Below, in pieces: positions 33,241 through 45,400 of a stretch of 64,000 nucleotides of DNA. Source of the stretch: Coffea arabica (taxonomy: Eukaryota > Streptophyta > Magnoliopsida > Gentianales > Rubiaceae); assembly GCF_036785885.1 (NCBI RefSeq), contig NC_092326.1, forward strand, positions 39,580,287 through 39,644,286, given 5' to 3'. Below the pieces are notes generated by a model. That model was not told the origin of the DNA. It was given only the letters and a program-made list of their open reading frames with translations, and did no database searches. Made by a program: the position numbers and the translations under genes. Position 1 is the stretch's first letter, and the number at the start of each line of letters is the position of its first letter.

Positions 33241-36200
33241 TTAACAGCTTATATCCTCCTTCATGTCAGCATTTTCTGAAAGAGCCTTTTGGGCAGCTCT
33301 TCTTTTATTTTGAATCTGGCGGGTGTATTCTGCAACTACAACATGGAACTTGGGAGCAAGCTTGCTTGTAGAAGAGACATTAAGACCAGCCTTCTTAAGA
33401 GCCCTTGCCACGTGCTTTTCAGCCTTCTGGAAATGAAGAGCGCAGTAAGAAGGGACAGTGGACCTCAGGATTGGCTTTCCACAGAGGATCGGTCCTGTTG
33501 GTGGACTGTAAAAACAAAATTACAGAACAAAACTTTTAAGTTCATTTTTCCCAAGGAAGAGAAGTAACACAAGAATCGAGAAAATCATATCAGCTCTTGC
33601 AGCAAGTGCTTAGACAGAGAATTCTTGGTTTAACTGTAGCAATATGCATTAAAATCACACAGGAAGCTATCTAAAACTTGTGAAATGGTTGCAACAGAAG
33701 AGGACAAAGTAAACAAGGCAGCATGAAAACTAAATAATCGAACAAGTTTTGCACCTGTGGCCCCAATCTAATATGAATTGTTAACTAAATCATTTCAACT
33801 GAAAATTTTCATCACAGAAAACGCAGGAGATAGTCCTTTAAAGAAATAAATAGTAGACAATTTTATCTCCCCAAGGCACTAACTAGGCAAAAGAGAGGAA
33901 CACTATATGTTCTTTGTCAAATTTTAAGCATTCCTTTTCCCATCTAAAATAAGAGTGGAAGTTCACAAATAATTTTCGTCTCTCCAATAAGATGAAGATA
34001 CTATATTCAGTCTAAGCATAGCTTTCAATTGAACTCCAATCAATCCAAGAACAAGGAACACCAAACCACCCAAAAACCAAAAGAATTCACTCAAATCAAC
34101 ATCATGATTGCTTAAAATTAAACCAGCTATCCATGCTAACAAATCAAAACTCTTAACTGTTTAGTCCTACAGTACAACAGATGCACAGGGTAGAAAAATT
34201 GGAACGGAGTGGATGCTGTAACCTCTGCTGGGAAGGTGGTTCTGGTTATAAATTGCAACAACCTGGGGGGCAGTCTTCTGGAAAATATGAGGCAAAGCCA
34301 CTAGCACTGAAGTTGGAGTTGAATTTCAAAGGTGGCCAAGTTCATTATGCTTGATGCACAGGCAGGCTCATGCAGCAATAAAAGCTAGCTAGGTGCATAA
34401 AGGGACTGACGTCTCATGCTACAATAAGATAAATTCCTTGATCCTATAGAAAAATCCGCACCCCCCCCCCCCCAAAAAAAGGGTTTTAAAGGAGTCAGCC
34501 ACAGGTTAGTTGGGAGTAATTTGGAAGCCATGTTATTTACTCTTGTTTTTCCCTTTTTATTGCACAAGACATGAGCAAACACCATAAAATTCGAGGCCTA
34601 AAAAATAAGCCAAAAAAGTACCTCCACAAAACAGGTTTTCCTTTTATACAAAAAGAACCCCCACAAAACAGGTTTTCCTTTTATACAGAAAGAACCCAAG
34701 AGAATAATATATTTTCATGTTTTCACAGTTTCTGAGAATAAATGAAAGAAAAACCAAAACCCAGGGAGGGGGATGGGAATAATCAACGGCACCCCCTTAA
34801 CCTAAATGGATATTCAATTCAACACCTTATCCCTGGAAAGCTCTTCCTGTGAGGAAACAGACATGTATAACCTCTATGTCAGTTCCATCCCTTTTTCTTG
34901 TATGCTTCAGCATAAATAAGCTGCTATGAGTCTCCGACCACTTCCGACAACTACGGTACTGAGTCACAACTACAACCTCTTTAATTTGTATTAGATTTTA
35001 ATTTGAACTGTGATACATGAAACACCACTATTTCCAGAGCATTACAGAAGTCATTACATAGAAGTCCCAGTCAAAATACAGTTGGACAGCATATACTGTT
35101 CCACCACAGGATACTATATAGAAGAAAATCAAAATTACAGATACTATTGCAACCATGAAAACAATCCTCACAGACAGAAAGAGAGGCCTCAACAGAAACC
35201 TGTTATGATTTGATTTGCAAACCTCAGACCATTTTAAGGTTGGTTTGAGTGTACAATGCAGATGAAAAGGCTCTAAACCCCATGGACCAAGGAAAAATTA
35301 CAAGTAAATTTTATTCCTCGAGTCAAAATACAAGAGCACTTTGAATTATGATACAACAATTTAAGGTTTTTTAGGGTCTCTAAATACCAGAAAGGCTTCA
35401 AATGATGATCCTGTAGATCTGGAAGCATCAGCCTGATAACTCACTATAATAAGGCAAAATAAGGTACTAATGAAGAACTGATGTTGCGTTAGCATAATAA
35501 TGAACTAGTCCCACAATGTCAACAGTTCAAGACTCCTTAAAACACCATAGAACGGGTGGAACATCCACAGCAACAATAGCTACTTCACCAAAAGTTATGC
35601 CCCAAAAGGTTTAACACAAACTCAATGTTGCCCATCAATAGCTGCGAAGCATCTCATAACTTACCAATCCCTTTTTGTACCTCAAAGAAAAAAGGAGGGG
35701 GGGCAGGGCAAAACGAGGCATTTAAACACCCAAAAAGGACATAGAACTACAGTCAAAGACCCATCAAAACTTAAGATACACATGCATAAGGGGGAAAAGG
35801 CATTGTAAATTGAGCTTTCTGTGGATCTACTCTAGGACTACAGAATAAAAACACTATATAATACTACAGCAAATCAAAATTTTAGAATGTCTCCAGGAAA
35901 AAACTAAAACATGGAAGCCCTTTCCTTACTCCTCAATCTAGTCTATGAGAACATTTTTCTGAGCAACCCAGAGAAAAAGGCAGCCTTTATTCCAGTAGTC
36001 TGTCTGTCCCGTAGTTCAAGCATGGAAAAAATTGCCACTTTACTTCAACAAACCCACCGAAGACCGTATTTGATAGCATCAATCCCCTGGTTGATTTATC
36101 CACTCATCCTAACCCCACAGTAGGCCGGAGAGGCCAGCACTAGCTCCAGCATTGAGGCGAGGTCTAGAAATCTTCTTTTCAAAAAGAAAAACATTGTTTT

Positions 36201-38253
36201 CAGGTCTTTACAAGTACTCAACAGGCGTTGAAGAAACGCACTTGCACTAGCCAAATAAAAAAATTAACAACTAAATAACGAGAAAAGGGAAAATGTTTAC
36301 ATAAGCACAACCGGTGGGTTTCATTAGCAAGTATGGTAGAACCTAGTTATTAACAAAAGCCAAAAACCTCAAATGCTGTTCATGAAAAAACCTCTTGAAC
36401 TCCTCAAGTCACAACCTAACTGTGATTCTCTCTAAGAAAATTGCATTCCTATTGAATGACAAGAATACTGGAATACCAAGCCAAGATTTTTTTTCCAGTC
36501 CATCCACATTTTAATTTTTCCAGCCATGCTTTCTTCTTCTAAGCTGATGGTTATGCCTTTATTCCCATTCTGATGAAGGAATTCAACAATTCCCACCTGT
36601 CCCAAGATTCCTAGGAAACACCATTATGTCTTGCAGAAGTTCCTCACCCAAAAGACATAGCATAGTTTTTACATGCCCGCTTTTATCGCATGCCAATCAC
36701 CCCCTCAAAAATCTAAGAAATGTGCCATACAATATTGGTCCACTATTGCACTGTGGGAATTCTATGCTAAAGACTACTCCAAGGATGAGACAAAAGTATC
36801 AATTCTACAAATCCCCTGTTGGGCTCTCTCTAAACACTTGAATTCCATACCCTGAACCTGTGCCTGATACTGGCAACTAGGGACAACTTAGAAAGAGAAA
36901 GCATCAAATTCAGTTTCACACTCCCTTCTTCCATCTTTTTATGTTGTTCCTCTGTAAAACTTGTATCCTTCATGAAGCAAAATCTTCATCTACGGGGCAA
37001 ATTTTTCTGTTTTGCCATAGCCAGACATATAGACCTCTTAAATAAGGAAGCTAATCGATTTGAAGATAATAGCTCCATGTTAAATTCTTTCATTAAATGG
37101 GAAATTTTATATGCTATTATTAGCAATATACAATGTCACAATACCATGATGATCACGTTTGGCATATGTTTCTTATAGAAGCAAACAAAGAAAGGAACAT
37201 AATGAAAAAAATCAATAACATGGGAACCCCAAATAGCAATGGAAATTGAAGATAACACTAGTGAGTAAGAGGACCAACTGAAGAGCCAATGCTGCACAAC
37301 AATAATAAAACATCCTACTACAAATGACAAAGCAAAGCCAAGGTGCACCAGAACTTACAAGTTTTATTTTTTTGTATCCTAAAAGGCCAAATCCATTATC
37401 ACTTGCTAAAGAGATCAACCCCCATTCAGAAAAACAACTCGTTTGGCTAAGCATGCAGAACCCACTTACAGACATAACTCTACAAGAAGGGATCTCTATC
37501 ACACAGAAATTGAATTTTCCAGTTACAGCATTCCAAAAATCACACCCTACTACTATGCATAAAACCTTAGCTAAAAGCACCACCATAACAAACTCTGGCA
37601 ATGCACAGACGATCACATGTACAATACAGCAAACAAAACGATTATGACATCTCAACACAACCATGTATACAGACATACAATTTGCGACATAAAATGAGAG
37701 AATGAAATGCGAACCTTTTAATAGCATAATTGCAGGCCTTGTAGAGCTTCTGTTTGTTATCAGACAGAATATGCATCTGGCAGAACCTCGTTAACGCCAT
37801 AGCCTTCGATTTACAGCCATGAACTCCACACCTATTTCCATAAATCCTACTTCCGCCAACGTTTCCATGACAATTATCTGCGTTTCCTTGTATATTCGCC
37901 TCCCCATTTTCTCCCTTAATATTCACATTATTATGATTACTGCCATTACTACTAACCAAATTGTTATTATTCTCATCATCTTCTTGAAAAGGGCTTTTAC
38001 CATACTCCCAATAGTACTCTCTATACTTGAGCTTCAAATCCTCCATCAGTGCCCAGTAATGGTCCCTATAGATTTTCGCGAGTTGCTTGAGCCGACGCGA
38101 CCGGCGTTTTAATACCTCGTACCGGGTCAAGAACTCGGACTTCGATAACATTAAGTCCTCTTCGTACCCGTCGATTTCCATAGGTGATGGCCCGGAGGAA
38201 GATGAAGAGGGGCGGTTATTTTGGTTATTGGAGTTGGGGATTGGGTCCGGCAT
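33241..38253 (-). CDS. INO80 complex subunit D-like protein (C3Hc3H zinc finger)
   Basis: Two exons, 38253-37715 and 33505-33241, join across a split AGT codon with GT-AG borders and give 267 residues. The N-terminus is Asn/Ser-rich with an acidic patch (about 27-35). A basic helical region with repeated Arg/Lys (about 45-90) precedes a low-complexity Asn-rich linker (94-130). The finger-like domain holds C142, C147, C158 and H161, then C188, C201 and H204, the C3Hc3H arrangement of potential DNA-binding domains in INO80D and NSL2-type subunits. The intron falls between the two halves of the finger. A charged C-terminal helix follows (about 205-256). By family it is a nuclear chromatin-remodelling or histone-acetyltransferase complex subunit; the exact complex in plants is inference. 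The 4209-bp intron holds no recognised gene. Confidence 0.88.
33506..37714 (-). other. Large intron of the INO80D-like gene
   Basis: The intron holds no recognised coding region or complete transposon. It contains a 37-bp tandem duplication at about 34624-34697 (unit starting CCACAAAACAGGTTTTCC), a C-run at about 34460-34473, and a G-run near 35695. Many short frames on both strands are unsupported. Confidence 0.6.
34624..34697. repeat. 37-bp tandem duplication in the INO80D-like intron
   Basis: The unit CCACAAAACAGGTTTTCCTT onward occurs at 34624 and again at 34661, almost identical (one visible difference, AAAAAG to AGAAAG). Confidence 0.85.
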
Positions 38254-38620
38254 GTCGGAGGGACTACGGAGGCAGCGTCGCTATGTGGGCAGTAGGGCTA
38301 GTGAATTAGGTGGAACTATTGAACTTTTGTTCCGGAGGAGGTGGTTGTCTGTGGCGGCGGTGACGGTGGTGATGGTGGTGGTGCGAAAAGGGCCAAAAAG
38401 AGCCGGTGAATTTCCCAGTGAATTTGATAAGCAGTGAGACTAGTCTAGTATACAGCGAACAGCATGCAAAGCAGGATTGGAATAAAACGCAAAAGGGTAA
38501 ATTGCACACATAGTCCTCGTACTTTGAGTTTGTTTCATTTTGAGTCCTCAACTTCAATATACTGCAATTTTAGTCCTAACATCCGTCACAAGTCACTTTT
38601 TTGCTACAACGCCTTAGATT
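38254..38620. other. Upstream region of the INO80D-like gene with a lone MITE end
   Basis: GTGGTGATGGTGG-type repeats lie around 38360-38385, within the probable leader or promoter. From 38495, GGGTAAATTGCACACATAGT is a typical left end of a Mutator-like MITE, but I found no inverted partner on the other side. No TATA box stands out. Confidence 0.45.
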
Positions 38621-38755
38621 TAGGGATGGCAACGGGTGCGGCTGCCCACGGGATTAAAAATGGGGTGGGAGTAAAATATTTCCCCCTGCCTTAAAATGGG
38701 GCGGGGGATGGGGCAACATACACCCGCCTCATTCCTCGTCCCATCCCCGACAAAA

Positions 38756-38792
<37 letters not shown>

Positions 38793-38793
38793 T
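38756..38793. repeat. TA/CA compound microsatellite inside the hAT element
   Basis: A run of TA units is followed by about 13 CA units. Likely length-polymorphic. Confidence 0.9.
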
Positions 38794-39390
38794 AAAACAA
38801 CACTAAATTTTCTAAAGCTGCTCTTTCATGTCATCTGCCTACTGCTGTACAGTCTGGATCTTCCACCCTCTTTGTTCTGTGTTCTTCTTCACGCTTTGCT
38901 TTCATCCACTCTTGAATCCTTTTTAGGTTTGCTCCCTTATTATTCTTATCTTGATAGATTAATGAAGCACACGTGGTGAATAAATGATTGCATCTGTGTC
39001 AATCCCTTTGCCGTGGTGCTTAAAGTTTAAGATTCCATTTTTGTCAATTTTTGTCAATTCCTTTAGATGTCTCTTTCCTTTGCCATGGGTCGTGGCACTT
39101 AAAACTTACTTTCGTTTTTCTAATACTTCACGTTTAGGTTGCTGGAGATTAAGAACTGCCAATTGTAGTTTTGTTGTTTGATTTTTCAGCTGATTTCCGT
39201 CATCTCACAAAATCATTCCGTTGTTTCTGGTCTTTTCCTTTGAGTTGGATTGGTTCATTTTGAGCATTTTTTTATGGGTAGATTGAGAACTCTAGCTGAT
39301 GGAGTTTGATTTATTGTGCTATTTGCTTTTTTTGTGATCAATCCATTTATTGTGCTATTTGTTTTTTGTCTTTGTAGATTTCTTATCACA

Positions 39391-39771
39391 ATGAACCAAT
39401 TCGAAAATGTAATTGCATCTGAACAGGGGGATAATTCATCAACTTCACAATCAATGAATGTTGAATCAATTTACTTGACAGATGCAGTAGAAGAAGATGA
39501 ATATGAAATTGAAGAAGGAAAAAAATTAAAATCGAAAGTTTGGGCACATTTTAATAGAGAGAAAGGTGAAGATGTCATTTTTTATGGTGCGTGCAAGTAT
39601 CGTGAAAAGAAATACAAGATAGGTAGCACTCATGGAACCAGTACATTGCATGATCATTACAGACGGTGTGCTAAAAGGCCTAAACAAGATATTAGGCAAA
39701 TGTTACTTCGAAGTGGTAGTAAAAAAAATGATGGCAAACAAGAATTGCACAATTATGTGTTCAATCAATAA
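39391..39771 (+). pseudogene. Truncated hAT transposase, BED-finger remnant
   Basis: The frame encodes 126 residues from the chosen Met; an in-frame upstream Met at 39316 would add a hydrophobic stretch, but TTTGTAG just before the chosen start looks like a splice acceptor. An acidic N-terminus is followed by KSKVWAHFNREK and a BED-like finger, then a basic segment. In the finger the expected second Cys of the C-x2-C pair is Arg (ACKYRE), while the distal His/Cys pair is kept (LHDHYRRC). The frame stops right after the finger, so the catalytic region is lost. By family it would be a transposase DNA-binding domain. Both the missing ligand and the truncation argue that it is non-functional. Confidence 0.75.
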
Positions 39772-40317
39772 CAATCACGCCATGAATGTCAGGGTTACTT
39801 TATCAAGTGAGTTATCATATCTCAAAGTTGATGAAGAGCAAATGTTTTGAAATTGTTGAGTTGTATTAATGAAGAGAAAAGTTGGATTTATTGTTGAGTG
39901 TTTTTAATTTGTTGAATTCTGAATTGTTAAATCTTTTTAGATAGCTATCGATATAACTTATTATGGACGGGTCATCTTTAGCTAATTAGTTCAGGAGACC
40001 GTGAATGCTATTACTTAATAGGAAAAACTCTATGTTGCTATAAATCTATGCTGGGGCTTTGGATATGAATCTCTGGCATCTTATATACTAATACTCATTT
40101 TACAGCAATTAAATGATTTAACATTTTAGTATTATACAAAAAAAAGAGTTAATCTGACATGGAAACGGGAGACCATGGAGGAAACAGGGCAGGGGCAAGG
40201 CGGGGCGGGGTGGGGGGCAAGGGGCGGGGGACGGAGGGAATTATTTGACAACGGGACAGGGGATAGGGGAAGGATCCCCTGCCCCACCCCCGTCCCATTG
40301 CCATCCCTACTTAGATT

Positions 40318-40666
40318 CTTGATGCTAATTTCAGAGGCGAAAAAAACACCATTGCCCTGCCCAATAGTGGCACACAAATGTCACTAAAATTCCTAACAAA
40401 AAAATTATCAAACTAAAAACCCTAATTGACATAATCAAGCAAAATAGAACTTATTGTGTTGGGAAGAAAAAAAAATTTTTTGTTCAAAAAATTTAGGAAG
40501 TTCCATTTCAATTGATGGTAAATGCAAAAGCATTTGTGTTTGAGGTAGACTTTAGTAGACAAAAAATTTAAGAGATGAAAGAAGTGCCAATTAGTAGTTT
40601 ATCATTTTACGAGTGAGTTTCTTTGTCTCCTCTTTTCAATTTTTAAGGGTCAATGAATAATATTAT
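40318..40666. other. Spacer between hAT and foldback elements
   Basis: AT-rich, no gene or repeat boundary recognised. TAATATTAT at 40658-40666 is the left duplication of the following element. Confidence 0.6.
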
Positions 40667-41455
40667 GGGTTAATTATATTTACTCTTCTGAGATTTGACC
40701 ATATTACCAATCAATCCTTGTAATTTGTCCAAATAACGGTCTCACCCTTTGAATGATCAAACATTTAACAAAAACCCCCTTAATGCCGAACATGCCCTTA
40801 TTGAGGCCATGTTGTATTAAAAAAAGAATATATTTTTATTTTATTAATCCTGAAGCAATCCAAAAAAGTAGAAAAAGTTTTTGCTTATTATTTTATAAAA
40901 ACCATATATTTGCTTCCATAAATAGTTTTGAATCAATAATTATTTTAAATCTTAAAAATGAATATTAAAAATTAGATAAATTGAAAGAAAAATAAAAAAG
41001 GAAGAAATTATTTTAATTTCTGAAGTATGGTTCAAATTCAGGAAAATATGCCTTGTACTCTTCTCAACATGCGTTGAACCACAAATTCGAACCATACTTG
41101 AGGATTTAAAATAATTGCTTCTTTTTTATTTTTCTTTCAATTTATCTAATTTTTAATATTTATTTTTAAGATTTAAAATAATTATTGATTCAAAACTATT
41201 TATGGAAGTAAAGATATGGTTTTTATAAAATAATAAGCAAAAACTTTTTTCTATTTTTTTGGATTATTTGAAGGTTAATAAATAAAAATATGTTCTTTTT
41301 TTAATGCAATATGGCCTCAAAAAGGGCATTTTCGGCATTAAGGGGGTTTTTGTTAAATGTTTGATCATTCAAAGGGTAAAATCGTTATTTGGACAAATTA
41401 TAGGGATTGATTGGTAATATGATCAAATCTCAGGGGAGGTAAATATAATTAACCC
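40667..41455. mobile_element. Complete GGGTTAATT foldback (Mutator-like) element, 789 bp
   Basis: The two arms, each roughly 360-380 bp, are near-perfect inverted copies, from GGGTTAATTATATTTAC at the left to its inverse at the right. They are separated by a short centre around 41035-41095. It is flanked by a perfect 9-bp duplication, TAATATTAT, at 40658-40666 and 41456-41464. It has no coding capacity. A transcript could fold into a hairpin of several hundred base pairs. The sister copy at 28739 has lost most of one arm. Confidence 0.9.
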
Positions 41456-41464
41456 TAATATTAT

Positions 41465-42489
41465 GTTAAAATCCTCTGACTCACCATTTAGCAAGGTAAC
41501 TAAGCCAAACACAAAAAATTCAAGTACAATTACCTCACTAGGCAAGTAATAGTTTCATCTCTTACTTGGACAAGACTCTATTGCTTTCAAAATACTAAGC
41601 TCAAATTTATGAAAATTCTTCATCTTATACTAATTTATGAATGAGAATCCTTGAAAGCATAAAAGTGTATTCCCAAATTTTAAAAATTTGTTTCACTTGT
41701 AAACCAAAGCTCAGTAGTTTTAAGAAAAAAGTCAAAAAAATTCCGTAGTTTTAGAAAAGAATAAAAAATTATTTCATACTGGACTTATATTTTTTACTTT
41801 ACTTATTTTCCAATAAAGAAAGACAAACTAACTGACTAGCTCTTACCCTAAAACATTTTCTAAATTATTCAAAATTAAATTTGTATATAAATATCAATAC
41901 GCCCTCAAAGTCAAATCCAAGAGCTACAAATATTATCAGATCTTTTTTAAAAAAAAATTCAATGACGGGAAGGATTTTAAGTTGCAAGAAGGGTGTTGGA
42001 AATTTGAGTTAATATTTCTTTTTTTTATGAGGTTTCAATCTTAATCACTGGATCAGGACCTCCAACCTACTAGATAGCAAGTGATATTCTTGTTTCGACT
42101 TCTAATCCCTTTTATTTCTTTTTTGTAAGTTTTAGAGTGTCCTTGAACCGGGAAAAAAAAATCTTTCAAACTAAAAATGTACTAACAAAAAAGAAAAGAA
42201 GAAGAAGAGGAAGGAAAGAAAAAGAAAAAAGTCAAAGATTACGTGGTTCCTTGCTTACAATTCCCAAACATATACATATATGCTAGTAGTTTCTCCCATG
42301 CTACAAACTTCTCAACCTACCATTTTCTTAAATTGGATAAACCAAGAACCATCCACTCAATTTGCCACATCAGTACCCAACAACTAATGACCTCAAGTCC
42401 AACGAACCCCCTCCCCGTAATCAGGACACTTTCCAGCCAGCACGCCTTCGAACGATAATAACTGATCGAAAACAGAGAAACACAAGACA
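41465..42489 (+). promoter_or_regulatory. PGLP1: Intergenic and promoter region of PGLP1
   Basis: No other gene is seen. Upstream of the start codon are ACGTGG at 42241 (a G-box-like core) and GGATAA at about 42337 (I-box-like), two elements often found in light-responsive plant promoters. This would suit a photorespiratory gene, but short motifs occur by chance. No clear TATA box is chosen. Confidence 0.35.
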
Positions 42490-45400
42490 ATGCTCAGCAG
42501 CAGCAGCAGCTGTAGAGTAGCAGCAGTTTCTTCTTCAACTGCTCTTTTTTCAAGCTCTAAACACCTGCTCTGCAAGAATTTCACGTACATTCCAAACCCA
42601 TTATACAACAATTCTTTGAGGCCCATTAGATGGAATCATAGGAATTCAAGAATGGAGAACTCTACTTCAAGACTGGTCACTCGGGCCTCTGCACAACCCC
42701 TCAAGAATCCCGATGAACTCATTGATTCTGTTGAAACCTTCATCTTTGATTGTGACGGTATCATCTTTACAGATGCTTTATCATCTCATTTTATGTATTT
42801 TTGCTGCTTCTGGTAAGAAAGTTGATGGTCAATTCTTTTCCGGATTGTAAATGGGATTCGAGACCTCTTTACTGTTCATCAATTTGTAATGGGCTCTGAT
42901 CAAGCCAAATTTTTATCTTTTCTTGATGGTGAATTCAGTTGTCCTCAATTCATTGGCGTGTCACTGCTTTTAGTTGTCTGAATTAGTCAAAATTTTGTTG
43001 TATGATGAAATAATTGGAATTTGGACTGCTATTTCGTTTAAAGAATGAGATACACGCACAAATCAGTTTTTTTTTTCTTTTGCTAGAACGAATAAGGGCA
43101 TAAACTGTACCTATTTGTCGCTTTAATTACAGCAAAAAATGTTACTTCTGTTTGTGTTTTACTTGATTAACATTACATCTAGTAGAGTGAAGGGGTGGAA
43201 AGGTTATCTGTATTTTCACAGATTAGTAGTTGAATGAAGAAGCGGACTCCGAAAACTACATCTTCTTTTATGAATGAACCTGCACTGTGAAAGTTTTCGA
43301 AATAGAGATGAATTTGCTGGAATGTTTCACATGAAGTATGAGAATGAGTGACCGATTAAAGGCATTCATTTTGTTGTAGGAGGGTGGTCCTTACGGTTCA
43401 AGAAATGCTTACTGTTTGAATTTTGTAGGTGTTATCTGGAAGGGGGATAAATTGATTGATGGGGTCCCAGAGACTCTTGACCTGTTTCGCTCAAAGGTTT
43501 GTATTATTCGATTTTGTTTCTTTACTGTTATGTAGCCTTGTGATGAAAGTGTCAGTCAAACAGCACTTAATTTCTTTTACAGTTATCTAATTAGTTTTTA
43601 GGATGAAATGCAAGTCCATGTTCTTTTTTGTCATGGGTTGAGAACCATTTTCATGTCCTGCTTTTTTCAGGGAAAGAGATTGGTCTTTGTTACCAATAAC
43701 TCAACGAAGTCTAGAAAACAATATGGTAAAAAGTTTGAAACTCTTGGTCTGAGTGTCAGTGAGGTTAGTCTTCTCTTCTCTTTCTGAATTCTGGCAATTG
43801 TGGCATCCACACTCAGAGCAAGCACTTCTCAGGAGGAGATTTTTGCATCATCTTTTGCTGCTGCTGCTTACTTGAATTCGATTGAATTCCCAAAAGACAA
43901 AAAGGTATGCAGCAAGCATCATTCTATTACTCAATGGATAATACTGGTATAATACTGGTTCATTTCTGCAATGATGATGCTGTCTTTTCTGCATCTAAAG
44001 AGTATGACAACATCGTCTTTTAAGGGAATTTCTTGATCAATGCCCAGCATGCAAGAAGTTCGAAAATGCACACTGCAGTTATTATGTTAGTGTTTTTTTG
44101 AAAACCAGAAAATAATTCAAGAAGAAGCCACCACAAGTTAATTGCATACAAAAGAGAATCTATGTATAGTCTGGTCAAGATGACCAAAACAAGTGTCCAG
44201 GGGCCATATCAGCTAAGAACAAGAAAAGATCAGCAGATCACAATAAGACTCGTACAAATTTAGAGGTCTCTTTCTCCTAGCACAATGGGAAGAGTGCTCA
44301 AGGATGGTTTTTTCTTATGCAGTTGATTCGTAATACTGCTAATTGGTTGACATTATTGATGTAGGAATACCTGGAATAAAGCTTATAGGAGTGGTGTTAC
44401 ATGACCAAGCCCAATATCAAAATGTTTTGCTCAAAAATAGACCAGTATCACCTTTTGATGCCTTTGACCAAAGGAGCTTGTTCATCAGTTGATCTGGGGT
44501 GGGGGTGTGGGAAGTAGCCTCTACTTCGCAAAAGAATGTGTGGAGAGAAAAAGAAATGGCTAACAGCCAATCTGGTCCATTATCTGGATTCACGTGCGCT
44601 CTCTTGCTAATATTTTTATCTAAAAGTTGATTTTTTTTTATAAGTAATTTAGTAAGAGGCAGTTCCTATAGCATCCTTATATTCCACAGTAGCTATTCAT
44701 GTTTCTGTCTGTTTGTCCATCACCTGTAGCAATATGATATGCTTTTTATCCCCAAAATCTCAAGGTGGATAACAGGAATGTCTAACCATTCACTTTGTTG
44801 AATTGTAGCGTTGGTCTTTACTTAAACAATTACATATCACGATCTCCTGGAAGAACAACAAAGAAATTAAGTTCTGTAACTTATGAAGAACTTGCTTGTA
44901 TCTTAAGAACACTAGCCTTATGTTTTATGATCTGGTAGTCTTTTTCTGTGATAGCTTGGTTTCCTGGTATTCATTAGCCTTCACATTTATGGATATCACC
45001 AGCTTCAGTGGAACTTCTAGAATAAGTTCATTGTTGTTGTGAAATCCAATCTGGGTTTTTCTTTTGTCATGCAAAGCTGTTATTGTCATGGAATCTTTAA
45101 TGACCTTTTGTTGCATATTTTCAAGGTATATGTTATAGGTGAAGATGGAATCTTAAAAGAGCTTGAGTTAGCTGGGATTCAGTATCTTGGAGGCCCGGTA
45201 TGTGTATTTTCCATGATTAGATGGCCTCGCAAACTTCTCAAAGTCTCAGTAATCTGTACAGAGTTTAGAAGATTGTGTTATCTTTTACCCTATTCTTTTT
45301 AACAGTTAGGTAAATGGAGGTTTAGTTGTACTCTCAAAATTGATATTGCATGTTATATGCTAAAAGTCAGAGATTGGGTAGAGCTATGTAGATTTAATTC

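Larger units (their letters stand above)
38621..40309 (+). mobile_element. hAT-type transposon, 1689 bp, internally deleted
   Basis: The ends TAGGGATGGCAACGGG and, inverted, TAGGGATGGCAATGGG lie inside a perfect 8-bp duplication CTTAGATT at 38613-38620 and 40310-40317. Both subterminal zones are rich in G or C runs (38640-38755 and 40180-40300). The core has CT-rich leader-like sequence and a reading frame with a BED-finger-like domain (39391-39771), but nothing matching the hAT catalytic or dimerisation regions. The element is therefore a deletion derivative that kept the 5' part of the transposase gene. Confidence 0.92.

Noticed and set aside
37212..37727. 171-codon minus-strand frame rich in Cys, Val and Leu
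   Set aside because: It lies in the INO80D-like intron, overlaps the splice donor and shows no domain; hydrophobic frames are common in AT-rich introns.
38087..38437. 116-codon plus-strand frame over the INO80D start
   Set aside because: It is an antisense shadow of the coding exon and GGTGGTGATGG repeats.
42393..42626. Minus-strand frame opposite PGLP1 exon 1
   Set aside because: Shadow of the transit-peptide region caused by CAGCAG repeats.
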